From positions 1-45,856 of the forward strand of contig CALUWA010000014.1 of assembly GCA_944324365.1 (NCBI GenBank): DNA of 45,856 bases. Direction: 5' to 3'. A program made the position numbers and the translations under genes. Positions 1-8,210 of this stretch are shown piece by piece. Each line of letters starts with the position of its first letter. Position 1 is the first letter of the stretch. The DNA comes from Candidatus Gastranaerophilales bacterium. Lineage in GTDB: Bacteria; Cyanobacteriota; Vampirovibrionia; Gastranaerophilales; Gastranaerophilaceae. The notes beneath the pieces are model-generated. The model did not search any database, was not told the origin of the DNA, and worked only from the letters and a program-made list of their open reading frames with translations.

Positions 1-180
1 CGCACCTACGGTGCTACCTCTCACAAAACAATACTCAATTGTTTTGTTCGGCAGAGTCAAACTGCGCCACATCCCGATTACATCGGCTACAGTTTTTATT
101 CTATGGTAAACAATTTTTGAAGTCAAGAGTTTTTGTAAAATTCTTCTTTTCTTGACTTAGGGCCATGTTTGTAATACTTT
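1..180. other. Non-coding left edge with hairpins and a tRNA-Pro-like fragment
   Basis: I see no gene here. A perfect 10-bp hairpin lies at 23-32/38-47 (ACAAAACAAT/ATTGTTTTGT) and a short one at 2-14 (GCACC/GGTGC). The arms AAGTCAAGA (120-128) and TCTTGACTT (150-158) form a long-loop dyad. On the minus strand, 76 down to 58 reads CGGGATGTGGCGCAGTTTG, which looks like the first 19 nt of a bacterial tRNA-Pro (acceptor 5' strand, start of D-arm). It does not continue as a tRNA, so I call it a fragment only. Confidence 0.4.
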
Positions 181-193
181 GTACTAAGTTAGT

Positions 194-199
194 TATAAT
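194..199 (+). promoter_or_regulatory. Candidate -10 box for yidC-queA
   Basis: TATAAT lies 21 nt before the TTG start of yidC, with a purine-rich ribosome site (GAAGAGGA) between them. No convincing -35 box is visible at 16-18 nt upstream. Confidence 0.45.
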
Positions 200-220
200 T
201 ATAGAAGAGGATTAGGGACA

Positions 221-1312
221 TTGGATTTTGTAGGTTTAACCATTAAGATATTAAAGTTTTTGGCTGCGTTTGTCGGTGGATATGGTATGGCAATTGTGGT
301 TTTAACATTGATTATGCGCGCTCTTATTTGGCCGCTGAATGTTTCACAGCAAAGGAACATGCGTACAATGCAAATGCTGCAGCCTAAATTGAAAGCTATT
401 CAGGACAGATATAAAAGTAATCCGCAGGTTATGCAGCAAAAGCTGATGGAATTTTATAAAGAGCATAAATTCAATCCTATGGGAGGTTGTTTGCCTCTAT
501 TAATTCAAATGCCGATATTCATTCTTTTGTATAGTGCATTGATGAGTCCTCAGTTTATTTCTCTAGCCGGGAATTCAAAATTCTTGTTCATAAACAGGCT
601 TGATACTACTTTAAGAGCCAGCGCAGGAATTTCTAATGACGGAACTATGGGTACATCAAAATATGATGTGTTTATTCCGGGAAAAACAGCCAGAGTTTAT
701 ATTGGCGAAGAAGTTTTGGATAATGTTAAAATTACAAAACCTAAAAACGCTCTTGAAGTTCAGGGTGAAATTAAACCGGGTGAAAATCTGGATTTAAAAA
801 TGAGCCTGGATCATTTGGATTTGAAATTCAGCCAGCTTGATAAGATTACAAAGGCAGAAATTAATGTTACAGATATAAATACAAAAGAAACCGAAAAAAT
901 AACTTTTGACAGGGCTGAAGGGCTGCTTGTTGCATCAATTCCGACAGTTGAGATTAAAAAAGCGTTCCATTGGGATGTGCTGGCACTTATTGCAATCTTT
1001 GCTTTGACAATGTTCTTATCTCAAAAGTTGATTATGTCAACGAACAGTAAAAATATGCAGGATATGGATCCTACTCAGCAGGCTATCCAAAAATCAATGG
1101 GCACATTTATGCCTATTATGATTATTGCGACATTTATTATGATTCCGATACCTGCGGGTGTGTTTATTTATCTGATTGTAAGTAATGTTGTACAGGTTCT
1201 TCAAACGGTTATTGTTAACAAGCAGATGGACGCGGAAGATGCTGCAAAAGCGGCAAAAGTTAGTGATATAGATTTAGCGAATGCTAAAAATGTTACGAAA
1301 GACGATAAATAA
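221..1312 (+). CDS. yidC: YidC/Oxa1 membrane protein insertase
   Basis: This inserts and folds inner-membrane proteins, alone or with SecYEG. The start is a TTG at 221 preceded by GAAGAGGA. The Oxa1 core is clear: a first membrane segment, then IMRALIWPLN (residues 31-40) with the conserved groove arginine R33, the charged cytoplasmic hairpin (residues 42-90), then GGCLPLLIQMPIFILLYSAL. It lacks the large N-terminal periplasmic domain of proteobacterial YidC. Instead, about 110 polar residues (roughly 134-247) are inserted between the second and third core membrane segments, before HWDVLALIAIFALTMFLSQK. Longer loops also occur in cyanobacterial homologues, as far as I recall. The stop overlaps the queA start (TAATG), so the two genes are probably co-translated. 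Confidence 0.93.
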   Translation: MDFVGLTIKILKFLAAFVGGYGMAIVVLTLIMRALIWPLNVSQQRNMRTMQMLQPKLKAIQDRYKSNPQVMQQKLMEFYKEHKFNPMGGCLPLLIQMPIFILLYSALMSPQFISLAGNSKFLFINRLDTTLRASAGISNDGTMGTSKYDVFIPGKTARVYIGEEVLDNVKITKPKNALEVQGEIKPGENLDLKMSLDHLDLKFSQLDKITKAEINVTDINTKETEKITFDRAEGLLVASIPTVEIKKAFHWDVLALIAIFALTMFLSQKLIMSTNSKNMQDMDPTQQAIQKSMGTFMPIMIIATFIMIPIPAGVFIYLIVSNVVQVLQTVIVNKQMDAEDAAKAAKVSDIDLANAKNVTKDDK

Positions 1313-2367
1313 TGCAGCTTTCGGATTATGATTACAATTTACCGGAAGAGCTTATTGCACAGTTTCCTGCGGATAAGCGTGAAAATTCAAGAATGATGGT
1401 ATTATCAAGAGAGCATCATTCAATAGAACACAAGCATTTTTACGATATTGTTAATTATATTGACAAAAATTCAATCCTGGTTTTAAACAATACAAAAGTA
1501 CTTCCTGCAAGGTTGTACGGAGTAAAGGAAGAAACCGGCGCAAAGATTGAAATTCTTTTGCTAAAGTCAAAATCTGAACAAGGCCATATCTGGGAGGTTT
1601 TGATAAAACCGTCTAAGCGTGTGAAGATAGGTACCATTATAAAAATAAGTGATGAATTATCTGCAAAAGTTCTTGAAAAAAAAGAAGATGACGGCGAATG
1701 GTTAGTAGAACTTCTTTTTGACGGAGATAACGTTCTGGACGTTCTTCACAAGTATGGGAATATTCCGCTTCCGCCATATATAGAAAGAAAAATGGCCGGC
1801 GAGGATTTAAAAAAGCTTGATTTCGAGCGTTATCAAACTGTGTATGCCAAAGATGAAGGATCTGTAGCTGCACCTACGGCTGGGTTGCATTTTACGGAAG
1901 AGATTTTAGAGGCTTTACGGCAAAAAGGCGTAGAAATAGTTTATGTAACGCTTAATGTCGGGATGGGAACGTTCAGGCCTGTAAAGTGCGAGAATATTCT
2001 TGAGCACAGGATGCATTCCGAAACTTTTGAGATAACGGAAGAGGCGGCAAAGAAAATAAATGATGCGAAAAATTCGGGTAAAAAAGTTATAGCGGTCGGA
2101 ACAACTTCTGTCAGAACTCTTGAAACGGCATACCAAAAATTCGGGAAAGTGCAGGCATGCAAAGATAGTTCGGAACTTTTTATTTACCCGCCGTATAAGT
2201 TTGGTGTGGTAGATGAATTAATTACAAATTTTCATCTGCCTAAATCCACACTTTTGATGCTTGTTAGTGCGTTTGCCGGCAAAGATTTTATATTTGAAGC
2301 CTACAATAAAGCCATAGAAAACAAATACAGATTCTTTTCCTATGGCGATTGTATGTTTATAAAATAG
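1312..2367 (+). CDS. queA: S-adenosylmethionine:tRNA ribosyltransferase-isomerase
   Basis: QueA transfers and isomerises the ribosyl part of SAM onto 7-aminomethyl-7-deazaguanine in tRNA, forming epoxyqueuosine (queuosine pathway, cytoplasm). The 351-residue length is normal. The N-terminus has the family pattern YDYNLPEELIAQFPADKR. The motifs GSVAAPTAGLHFT and NVGMGTFRPV and the C-terminal FHLPKSTLLMLVSAFAG are intact. It begins on the last base of the yidC stop codon. Its own stop is 4 nt from the stop of the convergent nucleoside transporter gene, so there is no room for a strong intergenic terminator. Confidence 0.96.
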   Translation: MQLSDYDYNLPEELIAQFPADKRENSRMMVLSREHHSIEHKHFYDIVNYIDKNSILVLNNTKVLPARLYGVKEETGAKIEILLLKSKSEQGHIWEVLIKPSKRVKIGTIIKISDELSAKVLEKKEDDGEWLVELLFDGDNVLDVLHKYGNIPLPPYIERKMAGEDLKKLDFERYQTVYAKDEGSVAAPTAGLHFTEEILEALRQKGVEIVYVTLNVGMGTFRPVKCENILEHRMHSETFEITEEAAKKINDAKNSGKKVIAVGTTSVRTLETAYQKFGKVQACKDSSELFIYPPYKFGVVDELITNFHLPKSTLLMLVSAFAGKDFIFEAYNKAIENKYRFFSYGDCMFIK

Positions 2368-2371
2368 TTTT

Positions 2372-3652
2372 TTAGTTAAACAGTATCCCGACGATTGCCG
2401 CTGACATATAGCAGGTGAGAGTTCCGGCGATTAGAGCCCTGACCCCGAGGCGGGCAAGGTTTTTACGCTGGTTTGGTGCAAGTTCGCCGATACCGCCAAG
2501 CTGGATTGCAATAGAGCCGAAATTACCAAAACTGCATAAAGCAAAACAAGCTATAAGATAACTTTTTTCAGACAGCTGAGTTGGTAAATTTGTTAAATCA
2601 ACATATGCAACCATTTCGTTTAAAACAAGCTTTGTTCCCATAAGACTGCCTACAGTTGTTGCTTCGTGAAGCGGAACTCCCATTAAAAATGCAAATAATG
2701 CAAAGATTTTACCTAAAATCATTTTTAATGACAGTTGGGTTAAGTCAAAACATGCAAAATTTATATGCATATATTTAACTATAAAGTTTCCAAATCCGCC
2801 AAGGAACCAGTCAACCATCGCAACGAGTGCTACAAGAGCCAAAATCATAGCAACAACATTAATTGCAACTTTCATGCCTTCTGAGGCTCCCGCAGATATT
2901 GCGTCAAAAAGATTTATGTATGGCTTTTTGCGTTTGCTGTATGTAATTTTGAAATCTTCGCTTGTTTCAGGAGTATGGGTTTCCGGATAAATAATTTTTG
3001 AAATAACCAACGCGCCGGGAGCTGCCATAATTGAAGATGCTAGCAGGTACTGTGCCGGGATTCCCAGTCCTATATATATAGGCATTGTCGCGGCAGAAAT
3101 ACAGGCCATGCTGCCCGCCATAGAAGCTAATAATTCGGAACGGGTTAATTTTGCAAGATAGGGTCTTATCATAATTTGTGCCGCAATTTGGCCGACAAAA
3201 GAGCTGGCAACATTTGATAATGCTTCTGCTCCGCTTACATTCATTAATTTATTCATTGCTTTTCCGAAAAGCGGTACTATTCTTTGCATAATGCCGTAAT
3301 AATACAATATATTTACAAGAATCATCATAAATATTAAAGAGCATATAAGCTGTAAGGCAAAAACGTTTGCGCCAAGCCCAAATATATTTTCCAGTTTTGT
3401 ATTATTTATTAACGGCCCGAATACAAAGGCGCCGCCTTCTTTTGCAAAGTCAAGGATTTTTTGGATAAACATGCCAAGGCTCATAAAAAGAGCTCTGCCA
3501 AGAGGAAATTTGAATACAAAAAGTGCCAGAAATATTTGTAATAAAAATCCTGTTCCGATAGTTTTATAATTAATCGCCTTTTTATTATTTGACATCAAAA
3601 ACGCGATTAAAAATATAAATATAATCCCAAAAATTCCAAAAAATCTATCCAT
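2372..3652 (-). CDS. Concentrative nucleoside transporter, NupC/CNT family
   Basis: This is a polytopic inner-membrane symporter for nucleosides, normally driven by H+ or Na+. The 426 residues show about ten hydrophobic segments. The CNT-type core follows the order gate domain (SGAEALSNVASSFVGQ), then a Ser/Ala-rich helix (SMAGSMACISAATMPIYIG), then the C-terminal half with FMGVPLHEATTVGSLMGTK and ALCSFGNFGSIAIQLGG. The GSIAIQLGG stretch is characteristic of NupC-like proteins. It is a lone gene, transcribed toward queA. The exact substrate cannot be read from the sequence. Confidence 0.9.
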   Translation of the reverse strand: MDRFFGIFGIIFIFLIAFLMSNNKKAINYKTIGTGFLLQIFLALFVFKFPLGRALFMSLGMFIQKILDFAKEGGAFVFGPLINNTKLENIFGLGANVFALQLICSLIFMMILVNILYYYGIMQRIVPLFGKAMNKLMNVSGAEALSNVASSFVGQIAAQIMIRPYLAKLTRSELLASMAGSMACISAATMPIYIGLGIPAQYLLASSIMAAPGALVISKIIYPETHTPETSEDFKITYSKRKKPYINLFDAISAGASEGMKVAINVVAMILALVALVAMVDWFLGGFGNFIVKYMHINFACFDLTQLSLKMILGKIFALFAFLMGVPLHEATTVGSLMGTKLVLNEMVAYVDLTNLPTQLSEKSYLIACFALCSFGNFGSIAIQLGGIGELAPNQRKNLARLGVRALIAGTLTCYMSAAIVGILFN

Positions 3653-3760
3653 ATAACCTCTAGCTTTTATATAATCTTACAAATCCAATTATACAAAAAA
3701 CGTAATCAAATGTATTGAATAGAATTTAAAATGTGATAAAAGTTAACTAATTAATTATAT

Positions 3761-3795
3761 AAAATAAAAACTCCCGGTTCATATCGAGCCGGGAG
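3761..3795 (-). terminator. Rho-independent terminator of the ompH-like gene
   Basis: The arms CTCCCGGTTC (3771-3780) and GAGCCGGGAG (3786-3795) form a 10-bp stem with one wobble pair. On the minus strand a T-rich tract (3761-3770) follows, directly after the stop codon of the Skp/OmpH gene. Confidence 0.85.
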
Positions 3796-3818
3796 CGGAG
3801 TTTTGTATGCAAAAGTTT

Positions 3819-4286
3819 TTATTTAACTGCTTTTACAAGATCAGCAGTAATATCGGTACCGCCGTATAAAACTACACCTTTTGCCAAAACTATATCATAG
3901 TTATTAGCTTTTGCTGTTTCTGTAATTTTAGCGGAGATACTTTTGTCAATAGCTTGTAATTTTGTTGTGTATTCTTTTTCAATTGCTTCTCTTTTAGAGA
4001 TTAGCTCTTTATTATATTTTTCTTCAAGAGATTTTTTCTTCTTTTCGTCTGTAGTTGCAGCTACATCTTTTCTTGCTTTTTCAATATATTTAATCATATC
4101 CTGTGCTTTAGCCTGTTGTTCTTTCTTCAAAGCCTGTACCTGAGAAGAAGATGCTACAACTTCCGGAACATCAACAACTGCAACTTTAAAACCTGCAGGA
4201 ACATCTGACATTGCAAAATTATTAACGCCCATACCAATAACAAATGCAGCCAGTCCAATTGTCAAAAATTTGATTTTGTTATTCAT
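3819..4286 (-). CDS. Skp/OmpH-family periplasmic chaperone
   Basis: The family holds unfolded outer-membrane proteins in the periplasm and delivers them to the BAM complex. The start at 4286 is chosen because AAGGAGAG lies just upstream. A longer reading to 4370 would begin upstream of the probable transcription start. The 155 residues comprise a signal peptide (residues 1-25, ending NNFAMS), a short beta strand (FKVAVVDVPEVVASSSQ), a long Lys/Glu/Ala-rich coiled coil (about residues 50-120) and a C-terminal strand (YDIVLAKGVVLYGG). This layout is that of Skp. The divergent neighbour is an outer-membrane barrel, a plausible client. Confidence 0.9.
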   Translation of the reverse strand: MNNKIKFLTIGLAAFVIGMGVNNFAMSDVPAGFKVAVVDVPEVVASSSQVQALKKEQQAKAQDMIKYIEKARKDVAATTDEKKKKSLEEKYNKELISKREAIEKEYTTKLQAIDKSISAKITETAKANNYDIVLAKGVVLYGGTDITADLVKAVK

Positions 4287-4350
4287 TTTTCTCTCCTTTA
4301 TTAGTTTTGAAAACAAATTCAAAACTCTCCTAATACATTCGTATGATTTT

Positions 4351-4379
4351 TTTATACCACAATCATACAATAATGTGAA
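4351..4379 (-). promoter_or_regulatory. Promoter of the ompH-like gene, with a flanking dyad
   Basis: On the minus strand: TTCACA (4379-4374), a 17-nt spacer, then TATAAA (4356-4351) preceded by TGG, an extended -10. Transcription would start near 4344, giving a leader of about 58 nt. The arms GTATGAT (4341-4347) and ATCATAC (4362-4368) form a perfect 7-bp dyad around the -10 box, a possible operator. Confidence 0.7.
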
Positions 4380-4587
4380 CTTTTTATAAGTTTCTTTACA
4401 CGGATATCAAAATCCTCTATAATGGTATCAGGTGAAGACGAGAATTTGCTATTTTGTAAATTTTTGTAAAAAAAGCGCAACAAAAATTTAGAAAGTGTTT
4501 TTTTAACCGTATCTAAGTTCCAAAATGTTATTATCACAGACTTGTAGATTATTTTAAAAAGATTAATTACTAAACTGAAGGTGAATA

Positions 4588-6639
4588 ATGAAAAAGAAAA
4601 CAAAGAGTATGAAAATTGTCAACACAATTCTTGGGATATGTGCGTGTCTGGCAATTGCGATGCCAGTGTCGGCGGTTGATGCATCTATGGGAACCAGCGG
4701 CACGACCGGAGCACTTGGTGGAATGCAATATAACATGCCGTCAGCGCAGGATTTGCAGCTTATGCAGCAGCAAAGCGGCATGAATTACCGTCACGAAGAG
4801 GATGTTATGCGCAGGCAGATGTGGCAGGGCGAAACCCGCCAGCAATATCAGGAATATGCTGAATACGGCAGAGAAGGTAACCCGCAAAATAAAGATGTTG
4901 TTGACGGCTATACTCCTGATAATAGCTATATGCAGGGCGGCATTCAGGGCGCTGACACCCAGACTCTTTTTGTAAATAATATTGAAGTTTCACCTTCTCA
5001 GATATTAACTAAAGAAGAAATTAGTAAAATTGTCGGCCCGCTTATCGGAAAGAATGTTACAATCTCTGACTTGAAAGCTGCGGTAGAACAAATTAACAAA
5101 ATATATGCTGAACGCGGATTTGTTACAGCCCGTGCATTTTTGCCGGAACAGACAGTTGAAAACGGCAATGTCAGAATTGAGTTGATCGAAAGTAAAGTCG
5201 GAAACGTTACTGTAGAACAGAACAGATGGACAAAAACAGGCTATATCACTGCTCGTATGCCGCAGAAAGAAGGCGACTTGTTTGATATCGTCGAGTTGGA
5301 ACAGGATATCATGGACTTCAACCGTTACAATGAAGGTGTTGCTCTTACCGCTAACTTGAAAGCCGGAGAAAAAGAAGGTACAACCGATATTGAACTTAAA
5401 GCTCATGAGAAAATTCCGTTCCATATTACAGGTATGATGGATAATGCTGGTCGTTATTCAACAGGTCGTATCCGCGGCGGTGCAATGATTACTGCTGACA
5501 GTGTGTTTGGTCACCGAGATAAATTAAGCTTAGGTTCTTATTTCTCTCATGGTGCGATAAGCCCGTTTGCAGATTATAACTTCCCTGTAAATAGAAAAGA
5601 CGGACGTGTAGGTTTCATGTTCAGTTCTACATTTGCAAATGTTAAAGATGGTGTGTATTCTCCATTGAATTTGAAAAGTAGAGCATATACTTATTCATTG
5701 TACTATACTCAGCCTTTAATCAGAAAACCAGGGTTTGAGTTAAAGAGTTATGCAGCTTTGAACTACAAACGTGCAACTTCTTTCTGGAATCCGTATGATT
5801 TATTCGGAAGCTCTATGCAGCTTGGTGATACTGACCAGGTAACAAGTATTGATGTAGCTTTAAATATGAGAAAAGATACCAAATATGGTATTTGGTATTT
5901 GAACCAGGGTGTTGGATATGCAGCACCGTTATTTGACAGTGATTCGAACTACGTCAAAATTTTCGGTGGTGCCGTTAGATTACATGACTTCTCGCATGGT
6001 ATCATTGGTCAATTGAGAGGTAACTATCAGGTTATTCCTAATAACAGATACGTACCATACATTGACCAGTTCCAAGCAGGTGGTTTGGCTACTGTGAGAG
6101 GTTATCCTGAAGGTTCAATGATTGGTAAAAACGGTTTCTTCACGAGTGCAGAATTGATGTTCCCGTTATTGCCTAGACAGATTACAAGCCCTAGAAGCGG
6201 AGAAAAAATCCCATTCCTTGGCAGATACGTAAAAGGTGCTGTATTTGCTGACTTTGGCGGTATCTTCCCGCAGGTTGACGAATACCAGTATGGTGTTGGT
6301 GGCGGTACTGGACATCAAGGTTCATACTTTATGGCATCAATTGGTATGGGCTTAAGGGTTCAGTTACCGGGCGATTTAAGTGCTCGTTTATATTGGGGCT
6401 ATCCGTTGATTAACAGTTATTACTTTGAGAATGCTCCGGATGATAACAGAAGACTTGGACGTTTCCACTTTGAACTTACTATGGAACCGAACCTGGATAT
6501 GCTGTTAAGGAGCCGCCATAAAGAGGTTAAGGCTGAACCTAAACCTGTTCCGCCGCCGCCACCTCCGGAACCTACAAACAACTATGATGATATCCGTCAC
6601 TATGATTACTTTAATGACGGAGGCGGAGGAGCTCTCTAA
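4588..6639 (+). CDS. TpsB/ShlB/FhaC-like outer-membrane transporter (POTRA plus Omp85 barrel)
   Basis: Proteins of this family are 16-strand barrels that secrete a partner exoprotein (two-partner secretion). The sequence shows a signal peptide (residues 1-29, ending MPVSA) and a Met/Gln-rich linker (about 35-120). A POTRA_2 domain follows (about 126-200, starting LFVNNIEVSP), then a ShlB-type barrel carrying the conserved VRGY motif at 503-506. After the last barrel strands (RLGRFHFELTMEP) there is an unusual tail of about 45 residues: basic, then proline-rich (PKPVPPPPPPEP), then Gly-rich. Most barrels end at their last strand. The ribosome site is AAGGTG. No TpsA substrate gene is adjacent, so the secreted partner is unknown. 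Confidence 0.88.
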   Translation: MKKKTKSMKIVNTILGICACLAIAMPVSAVDASMGTSGTTGALGGMQYNMPSAQDLQLMQQQSGMNYRHEEDVMRRQMWQGETRQQYQEYAEYGREGNPQNKDVVDGYTPDNSYMQGGIQGADTQTLFVNNIEVSPSQILTKEEISKIVGPLIGKNVTISDLKAAVEQINKIYAERGFVTARAFLPEQTVENGNVRIELIESKVGNVTVEQNRWTKTGYITARMPQKEGDLFDIVELEQDIMDFNRYNEGVALTANLKAGEKEGTTDIELKAHEKIPFHITGMMDNAGRYSTGRIRGGAMITADSVFGHRDKLSLGSYFSHGAISPFADYNFPVNRKDGRVGFMFSSTFANVKDGVYSPLNLKSRAYTYSLYYTQPLIRKPGFELKSYAALNYKRATSFWNPYDLFGSSMQLGDTDQVTSIDVALNMRKDTKYGIWYLNQGVGYAAPLFDSDSNYVKIFGGAVRLHDFSHGIIGQLRGNYQVIPNNRYVPYIDQFQAGGLATVRGYPEGSMIGKNGFFTSAELMFPLLPRQITSPRSGEKIPFLGRYVKGAVFADFGGIFPQVDEYQYGVGGGTGHQGSYFMASIGMGLRVQLPGDLSARLYWGYPLINSYYFENAPDDNRRLGRFHFELTMEPNLDMLLRSRHKEVKAEPKPVPPPPPPEPTNNYDDIRHYDYFNDGGGGAL

Positions 6640-6648
6640 GACAAACTT

Positions 6649-6679
6649 AAAAAGAACCGGTTTTAAACCGGTTCTTTTT
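6649..6679 (+). terminator. Bidirectional-type terminator after the TpsB-like gene
   Basis: This is a perfect 15-bp inverted repeat with a 1-nt centre: AAAAAGAACCGGTTT (6649-6663) and AAACCGGTTCTTTTT (6665-6679). It lies just after the stop codon, with a T-run on both strands. Confidence 0.88.
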
Positions 6680-6741
6680 GTAATGTTTGCTTCGCAAACG
6701 AAATCTTTAAGCGCTGCTAAGGATAACGCAGCGCAATAAAT

Positions 6742-6810
6742 CGTCATTCAGAGGGCGCAGCCCGAAGAATCTCCTTAAATAAGAGATCCTTCACATTCGT
6801 TCAGGATGAC
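6742..6810. repeat. Type A intergenic palindromic repeat, copy 1 (69 nt)
   Basis: It begins CGTCATTC and ends GGATGAC, with internal GAAGAATCTC and GAGATCC arms that let it fold back on itself. A second copy of exactly the same length is at 18163-18231. By eye 59 of 69 bases agree. The base composition is richer in G+C than the surroundings. Confidence 0.8.
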
Positions 6811-6816
6811 ACTAAG

Positions 6817-7068
6817 CGTCATTGCGAGGAGCAACGCGACGAAGCAATCCATAGATCGCGGACAGGCTTCGCCTTCCGCGATGACATGTGGCTGATAAAA
6901 TGCTCCAAAATTTGTCATCGCGCACTTCGTTACGCGATCTTTTTCCTGGATTGCTTCGCTTTTTATCGGATTATTCGGGTTGTCGCCGGAGTAACGTCCG
7001 GCTCCAACTTGCGGGCTGGGGCACTTCGTGCCACGGCGCCCTACCGAAAATCCGACCTCGCAATGACG
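6817..7068. repeat. Type B composite palindromic element (about 250 nt)
   Basis: The ends are exact 13-bp inverted repeats, CGTCATTGCGAGG (6817-6829) and CCTCGCAATGACG (7056-7068). Inside these is a second exact pair, GAAGCAATCCA (6841-6851) and TGGATTGCTTC (6947-6957), and a further hairpin around CGCGGA/TCCGCG (about 6857-6880). Open frames through it are by-products of the symmetric G+C-rich sequence, not genes. It resembles REP/MITE-like non-autonomous elements. No transposase is nearby. Confidence 0.75.
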
Positions 7069-7533
7069 CCTGATGAAATTGAGTCAGGCGAACGTGCACG
7101 AAGTGCGATAGTGAGCCATGAAAGAATTTGAGCTGAAAGCTCAAATAACATTTTGGCATTGAGCGTTAGCGAAATGCAGGGAACGTTTGCGTGTTTTCTC
7201 TTTCTTGCCTTCTTTTGCAGTTGAGAGCTCTGCTCGAAACGTGCAAAATGGCTTCACTCTTTCATTCGGTCGTGAAAGGTTCATTTCTTTCTCTGCTTGG
7301 TTGTTCGCGTATTACGAGTTCCAGAGCATTGCCCTACGGCAACGCTCTTCACTCTACGCTCACAATCCGCTTTGCTTCGCAAATAAAGAGAAAGAAATGA
7401 ACATATTCCGATAACATGGGTTATGTAATTAATTATGTGACATGTACAGCAATGACGTCTGGTAGAATTGCATCGGGCACCGCATTTGCATATTACATTT
7501 TTTAGAGTTAAAATCTCTCATAAGTGAGGAATT
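7069..7533. other. Gene-free stretch with a 16-bp inverted repeat
   Basis: No credible gene is seen. A perfect inverted repeat GTTCATTTCTTTCTCT (7279-7294) / AGAGAAAGAAATGAAC (7387-7402) encloses 92 nt, which may be a small element. The last 30 nt before bioD hold its ribosome site (GTGAGGAATT then ATG). Confidence 0.6.
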
Positions 7534-8208
7534 ATGACTAAAGGAATCTTTATAACCGCTACAGGTACTGATGTTGGCAAAACTTATGTTTCAGCACTTT
7601 TGTTAAAATATTTACTTAAATCCGGTTTAAATGCCGGATATTATAAACCGGTCTTGAGCGGCGCAATTCAGAATAACGGAAAAATAATCCCGGGGGATTG
7701 CGAGTTCGTTCTGAAATTCTCCGGCTTAAATTTGCCGCCGCAAAATTACGTGTCCTACATTTATAAAGAACCCCTCTCGCCGCATCTTGCTGCCCAAATC
7801 GAAAATAATCCGGTTGAATTATCAAAAATTGTTTCCGATTTTAGCAATATAAAAAAACAATTTGATTACATTATTGTTGAAGGTGCAGGAGGGATTGTTT
7901 GCCCGTTCAGGCTGGATAATCAGAAAATAATGCTGCCTGATGTTATAAAAGCTTTGGGGTTGGATATTATTATCGTCGCCTCAGCAGCTCTTGGGACAAT
8001 TAATTCTACATTCTTAACTGTTGAATATGCTAAAAACTGCGGCATAAATGTGCGCGGTATTGTTCTAAACAATTATGATGATAATAATATAATGATGCGT
8101 GATAATTTAAAACAAATAGAAACGTTAACCGGTGTAAAAGTTATAGCGGTAGTTGGAAAGAATGCGCAGGATATAGATTTCAATATTGAGATATTCAAGG
8201 AGATATAA
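7534..8208 (+). CDS. bioD: Dethiobiotin synthetase
   Basis: BioD closes the ureido ring of dethiobiotin from 7,8-diaminopelargonate, CO2 and ATP (biotin pathway, cytoplasm). The 224 residues fit the family. The P-loop TGTDVGKT lies at residues 10-17. The second nucleotide motif VEGAGGI is near residue 115, and ALGTINSTFLTVEYAK follows. It forms an operon with bioA, whose TTG start is 2 nt after the bioD stop. bioF and bioB are not in this window, so the rest of the pathway is elsewhere or absent. Confidence 0.95.
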   Translation: MTKGIFITATGTDVGKTYVSALLLKYLLKSGLNAGYYKPVLSGAIQNNGKIIPGDCEFVLKFSGLNLPPQNYVSYIYKEPLSPHLAAQIENNPVELSKIVSDFSNIKKQFDYIIVEGAGGIVCPFRLDNQKIMLPDVIKALGLDIIIVASAALGTINSTFLTVEYAKNCGINVRGIVLNNYDDNNIMMRDNLKQIETLTGVKVIAVVGKNAQDIDFNIEIFKEI

Positions 8209-8210
8209 TT

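Noticed and set aside
6886-7159. Several overlapping open frames on both strands within the type B element
   Set aside because: They arise from symmetric, G+C-rich repeat sequence. They have no ribosome sites, overlap each other in all frames and translate into Arg/Ser/Cys-rich strings.
7187-7414. Two forward open frames of 69-75 codons before bioD
   Set aside because: Low-complexity Ser/Phe-rich translations with no ribosome site, overlapping a 16-bp inverted repeat; no protein-like pattern.
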